Of a DNA stretch of 39,737 nucleotides, positions 32,912 through 39,737 are shown piece after piece; within the stretch, counting starts at the first letter, position 1; each line of letters starts with the position of its first letter. Below the pieces are notes generated by a model. It saw nothing but the letters and a program-made list of their open reading frames with translations. It searched no databases and was not told where the DNA came from. The translations under genes and the position numbers were made by a program. This stretch comes from an uncultured Rhodospirillaceae bacterium (GTDB lineage Bacteria; Pseudomonadota; Alphaproteobacteria; SP197). The stretch covers positions 1 to 39,737 of the forward strand of contig CALGGB010000101.1 in assembly GCA_937880925.1 (NCBI GenBank), written 5' to 3'.

Positions 32912-34519
32912 ATGGCCCGGTCCCGCCCCATGCGCAGCAGCTACAGCCCGCCCCGTTCCACCGCCTACGCCGAAAACGGCATGGCCTGCACCTCGCACCC
33001 CCAGGCCTCGCTCGCCGCGCTCGACATGCTGCGCGCCGGCGGCAACGCCATGGATGCAGCGGTCGCCGCCGCTGCCGTTCTGGCGGTGGTCGAGCCGATG
33101 TCGACCGGCATCGGCGGCGATGTCTTCTGCCTCTACGCCAGGGGCGGCACCAGCGACGTTCTCTCCTACAACGGTTCGGGCCGCGCACCGGGCAAGGCCG
33201 ATGCCCAGTGGTTCCTCGACAACGGCATCGAGAAGATCGGTACCGAAAGCCCGCACAGCGTCACCGTGCCCGGCACGATCGACGCCTGGTGCCGCCTGCT
33301 TGCCGACCACGGCACCATGGGCATCGACCGGGTGCTGGCGCCGGCCATCGCCTATGCCGAGAACGGCTACACGATCCACGAGGTGGTGCATCAGTCCTGG
33401 GCCGACAGCGTCGCGCGCCTCAGCGGCGACGAAAACGCCAAGCGCATCCTGCTGGTCGACGGCAAGGCCCCGGCGCTGGGCAGCGTCCACACCCAGCCGC
33501 TGCTCGCCAAGGCGATGAAGGAGGTCGCGGCCAAGGGGCGCGACGGCTTCTACACGGGCTGGGTCGCCGAGGACATCGTCACCTACCTCAACAGCCTGGG
33601 CGGCCTGCACAGCCTGGACGACTTCGCCGCCGCGGCGGGCGAATACGTCGATCCGATCTCCACGGAGATGGCGGGCTACCGCGTCCACGAATGCCCGCCC
33701 AACGGCCAGGGCATCGTCGCGCTGATGATGATGAACATCCTGAACGGCTACGACATCGCCGACATGGATCCCCTGGGCGCCGACCGCATCCACCTGACCC
33801 TGGAGGCCGGGCGCCTGGCCTTCCGCGACCGCGCCGAATACGTCGCCGACCCCGCCATGGCCGAGGTGCCGGTCGAGACGCTGCTCTCGGAGGCCTATGC
33901 CCGGATGCAGCGCGACGCCATCGACCCCAAGCGCGCCATGAAGGAAGTGCCGGGGCCGAAGCTGCCGACCACGCCCAACACGGTCTATCTCTGCGTCATC
34001 GACAAGGACCGCAATGCCGCGAGCTTCATCAACTCCACCTACTGGGGCTTCGGCAGCGGACGCGTTGCGCCGAAGTCGGGCGTCGTGCTGCAGAACCGCG
34101 GCGCGGGTTTTGTCATCCAGCCCGGCCACCGCAACTGCATCGCCCCGGGCAAGCGGCCGATGCACACGATCATCCCGGCGATGCTGACCAAGGGCGACAA
34201 GGTGATCATGCCCTTCGGCGTCATGGGCGGCGACTACCAGCCCTGGGGCCACACCCATGTGCTGCAGAACATGCTGCTCCACGGCATGGCGCCCCAGGAG
34301 GCGCTCGATCTGCCGCGCTACATGTTCGAAAACGGCGTGGCCTCCATGGAGGCCTCCGTACCCGCCCACGTCCTCCACGACCTGGCCTGCCGTGGCCACA
34401 AGGTCGCCATCTCGCCGGAGTTCCACGGCGGCGGCCAGGCGATCTGGATCGACTGGGAAAAGGGCACGCTCGCCGGCGGCACCGAACCCCGCAAGGACGG
34501 CATCGCCCTGGGGTACTAG
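32912..34519 (+). CDS. gamma-glutamyltransferase family protein (Ntn hydrolase)
   Basis: A 535-residue member of the gamma-glutamyltranspeptidase family. ASLAALDMLRAGGNAMDAAV and EPMSTGIGGDVFCLYARGG are the N-terminal signature. The autoprocessing/catalytic threonine is Thr357 in PNTVYLCVIDKDRNAASFIN; the next residue is Val where E. coli Ggt has Thr. The small-subunit region continues with STYWGFGSGRV, PGKRPMHTIIPAM and GVMGGDYQPWGHTHVLQNM. No signal peptide is seen, so it may be cytoplasmic (YwrD-like). It may act on glutathione conjugates or gamma-glutamyl amides. Divergent from the macrodomain gene. Confidence 0.9.
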   Translation: MARSRPMRSSYSPPRSTAYAENGMACTSHPQASLAALDMLRAGGNAMDAAVAAAAVLAVVEPMSTGIGGDVFCLYARGGTSDVLSYNGSGRAPGKADAQWFLDNGIEKIGTESPHSVTVPGTIDAWCRLLADHGTMGIDRVLAPAIAYAENGYTIHEVVHQSWADSVARLSGDENAKRILLVDGKAPALGSVHTQPLLAKAMKEVAAKGRDGFYTGWVAEDIVTYLNSLGGLHSLDDFAAAAGEYVDPISTEMAGYRVHECPPNGQGIVALMMMNILNGYDIADMDPLGADRIHLTLEAGRLAFRDRAEYVADPAMAEVPVETLLSEAYARMQRDAIDPKRAMKEVPGPKLPTTPNTVYLCVIDKDRNAASFINSTYWGFGSGRVAPKSGVVLQNRGAGFVIQPGHRNCIAPGKRPMHTIIPAMLTKGDKVIMPFGVMGGDYQPWGHTHVLQNMLLHGMAPQEALDLPRYMFENGVASMEASVPAHVLHDLACRGHKVAISPEFHGGGQAIWIDWEKGTLAGGTEPRKDGIALGY

Positions 34520-34526
34520 AGCGGTT

Positions 34527-34880
34527 TCACACCTGGGAACGTCTTCGGGGCAAGGCGGCAAACGCGGCGCGGAACAGGGGCCTGAGGATCGAAAGAGCCA
34601 CAACAACGGCCAGCACCTCAACCGCGCTGGTCAGAGCAAGAAACACAGGGAAGAACGACCGGCTGACAGGCACGTGCAGCCCTTGCATGCCGCCGATGTC
34701 GTTCAGCAATCCCAGGTAATCCTCGATGATCGCCCACCCCATGACCAGGACGACCGCGCAGACGTAGCGCCAGAGAAAGCCCCAGACCATTCCCAGGATC
34801 GCCCGCAACGTGGAACGGTCGAGCACGAGACCGTGGCGGTGATTCCATTCCGGCAGCCTCGGCTCGAAGTCCGGCATCAT
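34527..34880 (-). CDS. small membrane protein of unknown function
   Basis: A 117-residue protein if it starts at the ATG at 34880, which has GGAG six bases upstream; a GTG at 34931 would lengthen it without a binding site. Two hydrophobic segments are clear (LGMVWGFLWRYVCAVVLVMG and VFLALTSAVEVLAVVVALSI), with a basic C-terminus (LPRRRSQV). I do not recognise the family. It converges on the gamma-glutamyltransferase gene with a 7-base gap. Confidence 0.65.
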   Translation of the reverse strand: MMPDFEPRLPEWNHRHGLVLDRSTLRAILGMVWGFLWRYVCAVVLVMGWAIIEDYLGLLNDIGGMQGLHVPVSRSFFPVFLALTSAVEVLAVVVALSILRPLFRAAFAALPRRRSQV

Positions 34881-34914
34881 CGCTGCTCCGGACGCGGTCT
34901 TGCCGCATGCATCG

Positions 34915-35007
34915 TCATGATGCGAGATCACGCCAAGTGAAATCCGACTTCTCCGGATCGGGTCGTGGGGCGACGGACCGTCTGCGAAGGGTGGTGTCGC
35001 GTGTCAT
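34915..35007 (-). CDS. possible 30-residue small protein or leader peptide
   Basis: A short ORF, MTRDTTLRRRSVAPRPDPEK followed by SDFTWRDLAS, with AAGGGGGA at a proper distance from its ATG. It ends 34 bases before the membrane-protein start on the same strand and may be coupled to it. The composition is basic and Pro-rich. Coding is plausible from the ribosome binding site alone; no homology is claimed. Confidence 0.4.
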   Translation of the reverse strand: MTRDTTLRRRSVAPRPDPEKSDFTWRDLAS

Positions 35008-35049
35008 GGCAATTCCCCCTTGTTGGTGTTCTTGTATTGTTCTTATCTT

Positions 35050-35081
35050 TTGCGTCAGATCAAGCGGTGATGTTGCGTCAG
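35050..35081. promoter_or_regulatory. pair of TTGCGTCAG direct repeats
   Basis: TTGCGTCAG occurs at 35050-35058 and again at 35073-35081, a 23-base period or about two helical turns. They lie in the ~180-base gap between the small ORF (minus) and the PodJ-like gene (plus), the most AT-rich gap in the right half of the window. They may be an operator for a dimeric regulator; the regulator is unknown. Confidence 0.35.
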
Positions 35082-35187
35082 TGACAGCGGAAACCACGAG
35101 CATGGCCGCCTTGAGGCATCGCGCTTGTGTTGCCGTACCGCGCCCGCTCCCTCAGGATGGGGCGATGGGCCAGTTCGAGGTACAGCG

Positions 35188-36141
35188 TTGACCGACAAGG
35201 ATCGCCAGCCGTGGTCGGTGCGCGGCGTCACGGGCGAGGCGCGGGCGCGCGCCGCGCGCGCGGCCCATCGCCGGCGCATGACCATCGGCGAGTGGGTGAC
35301 CGAAACCATCCTGAAGGCCGCCGCCCGCGATCTCGGCGAAACCGACGAGGCGCCTGCGCCCGAGGCCGGGCTGCCCGCCGTGCAGGCCGCGCCCGACAAG
35401 GCGCTTGCCGGGGCGCTGGGCGCCCTGGTGCAGCATCTGGAGAACGACCGCGGCGCCGGCATGGCCGAGGTCGCCCGCCGGGTCGAGCGTACCGAGGCGG
35501 TGCTGACCGGTCGCATGGAGCAGATCGCCGCGGCGATGTACGGCGTGATGCAGACCGTGGAGCGCCGCGCCATGACCACGGTGGAGCACGAGGAGGACCC
35601 GCGCGAGTCCGCCATGGCCGCAGAGCAGGCGCGCCTTGCCGAACAGGTCGCGCGCCTTGCCGGACAGGAAAACCGCCGCCAGGACCAGATGGCCGCGATC
35701 GCAGAGGCGCTGACCCTGCTCGCCGGCAAGGTCGATGCCGCGGGTCAGCCGGTGGTGCAGCCCGAGCCGGAGCCTGCACAGGTAGAGCCCCAGGCAGCGC
35801 CGCAACCAGCGGCCCCGCAGGCGCAGCCCATGGAACAGCCCGCGGCGCCCCGGCCCGCCCCCGCGGACACCATCGCGGCGCCAGCGGCCGCAACGCCGGC
35901 CGCGCAGCCCGCACCCTCGACCTTTGCCGTGCATGAAACACCGCCACGTGCCGAGGTGGCCCCCGGCCCGGTCGAACCCCAGGCCGTCCGGCCACGCCAG
36001 GGCATGCACCACGATCCCCGCGCCGAGGCGGTCGCCGCCGAGATCCGCGCCGCCGCCAAGCGCCCGCCCGAGATGCCCGAGGACGACGACCGCGACAGCC
36101 GCCGCCGCGGCTTCCTCGGCCGCCTGCTGCGCCGCGACTGA
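35188..36141 (+). CDS. PodJ-like N-terminal motif protein with coiled coil and Pro/Ala-rich linker
   Basis: About 317 residues from a TTG start at 35188, supported by GAGG seven bases upstream. Residues ~9-42 (PWSVRGVTGEARARAARAAH then RRRMTIGEWVTETILKAA) match the conserved N-terminal motif of alphaproteobacterial PodJ and SEL1-like localisation proteins, which recalls a ribbon-helix-helix. Residues ~95-190 are heptad-rich and probably coiled coil. The remainder is Pro/Ala/Gln-rich linker with a basic end (RRRGFLGRLLRRD). No membrane helix or SEL1 repeats are visible, so it is a truncated-type relative. A role in polar or envelope organisation is inference only. Confidence 0.68.
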   Translation: MTDKDRQPWSVRGVTGEARARAARAAHRRRMTIGEWVTETILKAAARDLGETDEAPAPEAGLPAVQAAPDKALAGALGALVQHLENDRGAGMAEVARRVERTEAVLTGRMEQIAAAMYGVMQTVERRAMTTVEHEEDPRESAMAAEQARLAEQVARLAGQENRRQDQMAAIAEALTLLAGKVDAAGQPVVQPEPEPAQVEPQAAPQPAAPQAQPMEQPAAPRPAPADTIAAPAAATPAAQPAPSTFAVHETPPRAEVAPGPVEPQAVRPRQGMHHDPRAEAVAAEIRAAAKRPPEMPEDDDRDSRRRGFLGRLLRRD

Positions 36142-36190
36142 GACGCCCGGCCCGAGCGGTATTCGTAACCTGCCCGGCTCCATCCTGTTT

Positions 36191-36330
36191 CTCCTCATGC
36201 CCGCCAAGGCGGGCATCCATACGCACGGGCGTTGCGCTCCGGACGCGGCGGTGAAGGGCTGCACCATTCCGCTCCGCGCCTTTCGGAACCACCTGTGCGT
36301 ATGGGTCCCCGCCTTGGCGGGGACGACGAG
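36191..36330. repeat. dispersed palindromic repeat family B, copy 2
   Basis: The left arm CTCCTCATGCCCGCCAAGGC and CATCCATACGCAC is mirrored by GTGCGTATGGGTCCCCGCC and TTGGCGGGGACGACGAG. It occupies the gap downstream of the PodJ-like gene, between it and the DUF971 gene's end. Chance translations such as VPAKAGTHTH are a known by-product of this repeat type and should not be annotated as protein. Confidence 0.78.
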
Positions 36331-36379
36331 AATGAGAAATCGAGCGGGTGGACCGACGCCGGGGTTCTCGCGCGCCCCC

Positions 36380-36757
36380 TCAGGGGTCGCGGCTTTTGCC
36401 TTCGGCTTCCAGGCGGTCGAGGTAGGCCTGCCAGATCTCGTCCCGGCGGCTGCCCAGCTCGTGCAGGTAGTTCCACGAGAAGATGCCGGTGTCGTGCATG
36501 TCGTCGAACTTGATGCGGATGGCGTAGTTGCCGACCGGCTCGACCTCCATGATTCCGATGTGGCGGCGCCCGGCGATGGTCTTCTTCTGGTCGGGCCCAT
36601 GGCCCTGGACCTCCGCCGAGGGGCTCTCGACGCGCAGCAGTTCGGCCGGCAGGGCAAAGCTGGCACCGTCATCGAAGCTGATCACCAGCTCCTTTTCGGC
36701 CCGCCGCAGGCGGACTTCGGTGGGCCAGTGTGCGGTGGCCTGGGCTTCGGTCTTCAT
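36380..36757 (-). CDS. DUF971 domain-containing protein
   Basis: A 125-residue protein. WPTEVRLRRAEKELVISFDD and GASFALPAELLRVESPSAEV at the start, then VGNYAIRIKFDDMHDTGIFS and WNYLHELGSR, match DUF971, the domain also found at the N-terminus of gamma-butyrobetaine hydroxylase and near MRP/ApbC-type Fe-S proteins. Function is not established. It is the last gene of a minus-strand block with Trm112, LON-domain and thioredoxin genes, an order seen across alphaproteobacteria. Confidence 0.9.
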   Translation of the reverse strand: MKTEAQATAHWPTEVRLRRAEKELVISFDDGASFALPAELLRVESPSAEVQGHGPDQKKTIAGRRHIGIMEVEPVGNYAIRIKFDDMHDTGIFSWNYLHELGSRRDEIWQAYLDRLEAEGKSRDP

Positions 36758-36763
36758 GGAGCG

Positions 36764-36952
36764 TCAGCTTTCTTCGTCGAGCTTGCGGGCCTCGTCGACC
36801 AGCATGATCGGGATGCCATCGCGGATGGGATAGGCAAGCCCGGCCTGCTCGCTGACCAGTTCCTGGTGCTCGCGGTCGTAGGTCAGCGGCCCCTTGGTCA
36901 GGGGGCAGACGAGAATTTCCAGCAGCTTGGGATCGACGGCGGCCTCGGTCAT
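36764..36952 (-). CDS. Trm112 family protein
   Basis: A 62-residue protein. [20 protein letters not shown] and [20 protein letters not shown] are the Trm112/YcaR signature. Only one cysteine is present, so the zinc-ribbon of eukaryotic Trm112 is degenerate, as is common in proteobacterial members. Trm112 acts as an activator of methyltransferases in eukaryotes and archaea; the bacterial partner is not evident here. Six bases separate its stop from the DUF971 start. Confidence 0.93.
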   Translation of the reverse strand: MTEAAVDPKLLEILVCPLTKGPLTYDREHQELVSEQAGLAYPIRDGIPIMLVDEARKLDEES

Positions 36953-37016
36953 GGCTCACTCCACAGCAGGTGCGCGATCATAGCAGCATCATGCGCGCGC
37001 GATCACTGGCCCACGA

Positions 37017-37682
37017 TCACTGGCGCGGTGCGTCCTCGTCGTCCTGCGTGCCGCCCATCTGGAGCAGCGCGATCAGGGTCTCGGCGCGCCGGCTGCCGTT
37101 GGCCGCCTCCAGCAGGGCCTGCTTTTCGGCGGTGCCGAAGGGGCAGACCATGGCGAGCGCGGTCACCAGGCTGGCGTCGTCGGCCTCTTCCATGGCGTCC
37201 CAGTTGGCATCGATCTGGCGGCTGGCGAAGAAGGCGCGCAGATGGGTAAAGAGCCGATCGCGGTCGATCTCCAGCACTTCGTCGTCGGCATGAAGATCGG
37301 GCCCGAAGCCGCCGTAGTCCGGCTCGATCAGGCGGTAGCCGCCGTCCATCCTGGGCAGCTCGCGGGCGATGCGGAAACGCGCGATGCCGGTCAGCGAAAT
37401 CAGGTAACGCCCGTCCTCGGTCTCGCTGAACTGGGTGATGCGCCCGGTGCAGCCGACCGTGTAGGTGCTTGCCGCGCCGACGTCGCCCGTCTCGTCCTCG
37501 GGCTGGATCATGCCGATCATGCGGCTGCCCGCCAGGGCATCGTCAACCATGGCGAGGTAGCGCGGCTCGAAGATGTTGAGCGGCAGGGTGCCGCCGGGCA
37601 GCAGCAGTGCGCCCGGCAACGGAAAGATCGGCAGGGTGCGCGGCAGCGCCGCGATGCTCTCAAAATAGGGTTTTCCGGCCAT
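37017..37682 (-). CDS. LON peptidase substrate-binding domain protein
   Basis: A 221-residue protein made only of a Lon N-terminal (LonN/PUA-like) domain, with no ATPase or protease parts. LPRTLPIFPLPGALLLPGGT and LPLNIFEPRYLAMVDDALAG open it. GCTGRITQFSETEDGRYLIS, LTGIARFRIARELPRMDGGY and a C-terminal CPFGTAEKQALLEAANGSRR follow. Stand-alone LonN proteins may bind protein substrates, but the partner protease is unknown. It follows the thioredoxin/TPR gene across 55 bases. Confidence 0.93.
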   Translation of the reverse strand: MAGKPYFESIAALPRTLPIFPLPGALLLPGGTLPLNIFEPRYLAMVDDALAGSRMIGMIQPEDETGDVGAASTYTVGCTGRITQFSETEDGRYLISLTGIARFRIARELPRMDGGYRLIEPDYGGFGPDLHADDEVLEIDRDRLFTHLRAFFASRQIDANWDAMEEADDASLVTALAMVCPFGTAEKQALLEAANGSRRAETLIALLQMGGTQDDEDAPRQ

Positions 37683-37737
37683 GGCGCTTGTTACGCCGAA
37701 GGGCGCTGCTTGGATGCCTGCCTGCGCAAGACCATGC

Positions 37738-38646
37738 TCAGCTGAACCACGCCGCGGAAAGCTTGCGCCGGCCGGCGGCCGTGGCCGGATCGGTCGGGCC
37801 GAAGGCCTCGAAGAACTTCAGGAGCTGCTTCTTGGCCGCCTCGTCGTTCCAGTCGCGCTGGATGGTGATGCTCGCGATCAGCTGGTCGATGGCGTCGTCG
37901 CGCCGGTCGGCCGCGGCATAGGCCTTGGCAAGCTCGATGCGCGCCTCGTGGTCCTTGCCGTTCTCGGCCACCTTGGCCTCAAGTGCTGCCATGTCCCCGC
38001 CGCCCTCGGCCAGCAGCTCGAGCTGGGTCTTCACGCTGACGATCCTGGGATCGGCCGAGAGCTCGTCGTCGAGCGCCTCGAGAAGCTGGCGCGCGTCCTC
38101 GGCCTGGCCCAGCGCAATCAGGGCGCGGCAGAGGCCCGCGACGGCATCGGCATTGTCGGGCTCGTGCTGCATCACCTGCTGGTAGATCGCGGCGGCCTGC
38201 TCGAACTGCTTGGCCTCCATGGCGGCAGCGGCCTGCTCCAGCGCCTGGTCGACCGGGGAAGGGCCCATGGGCCCGGTCAGGCGCTCGATGAAGGCCTTGA
38301 TCTGGCTTTCGGGCTGGGCGCCGACGAAGCCGTCGACGGGCTGGCCCTGATCGAAGGCGAAGACCGCGGGAATCGACTGGACGCGCAGCGCCTGGGCGAT
38401 CTGAGGCTCCTCGTCGATGTTGATCTTGACCATCTTGACCTTGCCCTTGGTCGCCGCGACGGCCTTTTCCAGGATGGGGCCAAGCTGCTTGCAGGGGCCG
38501 CACCAGGGCGCCCACAGGTCGACGATCACGGGCTGCTGCATGGATTCCTGCAGCACGTCGGCCTGGAAGCCTGCGGTGGTGACGTCCTTGACGGGCGCGC
38601 CCTTGGCCGGGGCCGCCGCGTCGCCTTCTCCGATGATGAGCGCCAT
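37738..38646 (-). CDS. thioredoxin/TPR protein of the CnoX (YbbN) family
   Basis: A 302-residue protein. The thioredoxin domain has PVIVDLWAPWCGPCKQLGPI with the active WCGPC at residues 48-52 and the cis-proline at SIPAVFAF. A C-terminal half of TPR-like helices (QFEQAAAIYQQVMQHEPDNA, ALIALGQAEDARQLLEALDD) matches CnoX. CnoX hands unfolded, oxidised clients to chaperonin and trigger factor systems. A GAGGAGAG lies upstream of the ATG at 38646. It heads the LON/Trm112/DUF971 block. Confidence 0.92.
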   Translation of the reverse strand: MALIIGEGDAAAPAKGAPVKDVTTAGFQADVLQESMQQPVIVDLWAPWCGPCKQLGPILEKAVAATKGKVKMVKINIDEEPQIAQALRVQSIPAVFAFDQGQPVDGFVGAQPESQIKAFIERLTGPMGPSPVDQALEQAAAAMEAKQFEQAAAIYQQVMQHEPDNADAVAGLCRALIALGQAEDARQLLEALDDELSADPRIVSVKTQLELLAEGGGDMAALEAKVAENGKDHEARIELAKAYAAADRRDDAIDQLIASITIQRDWNDEAAKKQLLKFFEAFGPTDPATAAGRRKLSAAWFS

Positions 38647-38760
38647 GGGAGTCTCTCCTCGACGGCTGGTGCCGTGTCTGTTCTCTGTCGCCTGCTATGT
38701 GGACCGTCGGCGGCCCGGAGGCAAGGGTCCGGGCCGATTTCGCCCGTGTGCGGCGCGCGC

Positions 38761-39264
38761 CTAGGCAGCCTCGCCGTCGATCGCCATGATCGCCGGCTCG
38801 TGCCCGGTGGAGCGGATGAAGGCCAGCAGTTCGGCCGGGGTCAGCGCCGTCGTCGCCTCGTTGGTCAGCGGGTGATAGTTCACCAGATCGGCCTGCATCA
38901 TCACCGCGTCGAGCACGACATGGACGCGGCCTTCCGTGTCGTTGGCGAGAGCAAAGGGCGTCACCGAACCCGGCACCACGCCCAGCACCTCGGCCAGCAG
39001 CTCCGGCTTTCCGAAGGAGAGGCGGGCCGAACCGATGCGCTTGTCGAGCGACTTCATGTCGATCGCGGCATCGTCGCGCGCCACGACCAGCCACAGCTCG
39101 CCCTTCTTGTCCTTCAGGAACAGGTTCTTGCAGTGGCAGCCGGGCAGGTGGCCGCAATGGGCGCGCGCCTCCTCCACCGTGAAGACGGCGGGGTGGCGGT
39201 GGGTGGTGTGCGCGATGCCCAGCGTGTCGAGCCGGGCCAGCAGGTCGTCGGGGGAAAGTGCCAT
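38761..39264 (-). CDS. prolyl-tRNA editing family protein (ProX/YbaK-like)
   Basis: A 167-residue protein. HRHPAVFTVEEARAHCGHLP, then CHCKNLFLKDKKGELWLVVA, is the ProX signature with the catalytic-region lysine. RLSFGKPELLAEVLGVVPGS, VTPFALANDTEGRVHVVLDA and VNYHPLTNEATTAL complete it. Stand-alone ProX enzymes deacylate Ala-tRNA(Pro) and related mischarged tRNAs. The ATG at 39264 gives MALSPDDLLARL, the expected start; an upstream reading lacks family similarity. Confidence 0.93.
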   Translation of the reverse strand: MALSPDDLLARLDTLGIAHTTHRHPAVFTVEEARAHCGHLPGCHCKNLFLKDKKGELWLVVARDDAAIDMKSLDKRIGSARLSFGKPELLAEVLGVVPGSVTPFALANDTEGRVHVVLDAVMMQADLVNYHPLTNEATTALTPAELLAFIRSTGHEPAIMAIDGEAA

Positions 39265-39325
39265 GGGCGGATTTCTAGCCGCTGGCCGACGCCCTGTCAC
39301 CCGCCCGCGACGCGGCGAATCGCCT

Positions 39326-39535
39326 TCAATGGCAGCGGAAGACCAGCGCCTTCATGGTGCCCAGCGTCGAGTCGTCCTGGGGAGCCATGGCGAGCGCCAG
39401 GAAGGTGAGCGCGATCATGGCGCCCATGACCAGGCCGGAGCCGATCAGCAGGCGCCGGGCGAGCCTCTCCCAGCGCGCGGCTTCCTCGGGCGAAAGGCCG
39501 TCGGGATGGCCCGCCGGGCGCGGTTCGCCGCTCAT
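39326..39535 (-). CDS. small single-pass membrane protein of unknown function
   Basis: A 69-residue protein with a charged N-terminus (GLSPEEAARWERLARRLLIG) followed by one hydrophobic helix (LVMGAMIALTFLALAMAP). It resembles the many short DUF-type inner-membrane proteins; I do not recognise the family. It is upstream of the ProX gene on the same strand and divergent from the tRNA. Confidence 0.6.
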   Translation of the reverse strand: MSGEPRPAGHPDGLSPEEAARWERLARRLLIGSGLVMGAMIALTFLALAMAPQDDSTLGTMKALVFRCH

Positions 39536-39662
39536 GACGGCCTGCTGGGGTGATGAATCGCCATATCAGCAGCTTCCCCCTGTCGGAGCCGCTTGCCAAG
39601 CCCCCGCCCCTGTTGTACCAAACGCGCCCGCACCAAGCCGTGCGGCGATGAACCTGTGATGC

Positions 39663-39737
39663 GCGGGCGTAGCTCAGGGGTAGAGCACAACCTTGCCAAG
39701 GTTGGGGTCGGGCGTTCGAATCGCCTCGCCCGCTCCA
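39663..39737 (+). tRNA. tRNA-Gly (GCC anticodon)
   Basis: A 75-base cloverleaf with acceptor stem GCGGGCG/CGCCCGC, D-stem GCTC/GAGC, anticodon stem CAACC/GGTTG presenting TTGCCAA (anticodon GCC), and T-arm GGGCG-TTCGAAT-CGCCT. The 3' CCA is encoded and is the last base triplet of the window. Confidence 0.97.

Noticed and set aside
36142-36379. Possible peptide-coding region after the PodJ-like gene
   Set aside because: All reading frames there are explained by the family B palindrome and have no start signal.
39593-39621. Candidate sigma-70 promoter for the tRNA (TTGCCA with a TACCAA-like box)
   Set aside because: The -10 match is weak and GC-rich; not strong enough to list.

Overview
The window is high-GC, densely coded DNA typical of an alphaproteobacterium, probably a Rhodospirillales-like lineage. 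The support is a CobN-type cobaltochelatase next to alphaproteobacterial CobO and CobQ, an MmcB-family gene, a protein with a PodJ-like GEW motif, and a thioredoxin/LON-domain/Trm112/DUF971 gene block as found in that class. No rRNA, CRISPR array, transposase or prophage is visible.

Left edge (1-5118): a partial, AT-rich DUF3800 gene on the minus strand runs off the window and stands out sharply in base composition. Next come an AraC-family regulator divergent from an MFS transporter, a nested palindromic intergenic repeat, a Zn-dependent M20-type amidohydrolase and a hot-dog thioesterase.

Cobalamin locus (about 5173-26300): the corrin-ring operon is cbiX, a DUF429-like/CobH fusion, cobL, cobI, a CbiG-CobJ fusion and cobM, all on the minus strand; from the CobH fusion onward the genes abut or overlap by 4 bases. 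cbiB (cobD) diverges from it. A second minus-strand series is cobU, cobW, cobN, cobO, two SYLF lipid-binding proteins and cobQ. It is headed by a clear cobalamin riboswitch. The nucleotide-loop genes cobS and cobC follow a GDT1/UPF0016 manganese-exporter-like gene that carries a yybP-ykoY type riboswitch in its leader. cobT is divergent from that leader. Together these encode much of corrin-ring methylation, cobalt insertion, adenosylation, amidation and lower-loop assembly. Not seen here are cobA, cobG/cobZ, cobK, cobB, cobS/cobT-type chelatase subunits, bluB and a threonine-phosphate decarboxylase. Both an early (CbiX) and a late (CobN) cobalt chelatase are present, as is CbiG, so the route is a mixture of 'anaerobic' and 'aerobic' signatures. 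The cobO 5' end appears to carry a one-base frameshift.

Right part (26306-39737): mmcB, an MFS exporter, an APC permease, a host-attachment-type protein and a Rieske oxygenase lie on the plus strand. A compact minus-strand operon of one macrodomain and two NUDIX ADP-ribose pyrophosphatases follows. Then come a gamma-glutamyltransferase, a small membrane protein with a possible 30-residue upstream ORF, the PodJ-like protein, the DUF971/Trm112/LON/thioredoxin-TPR block, a ProX/YbaK editing protein, a one-helix membrane protein and a complete tRNA-Gly(GCC). Three families of palindromic dispersed repeats occupy several of the intergenic gaps.
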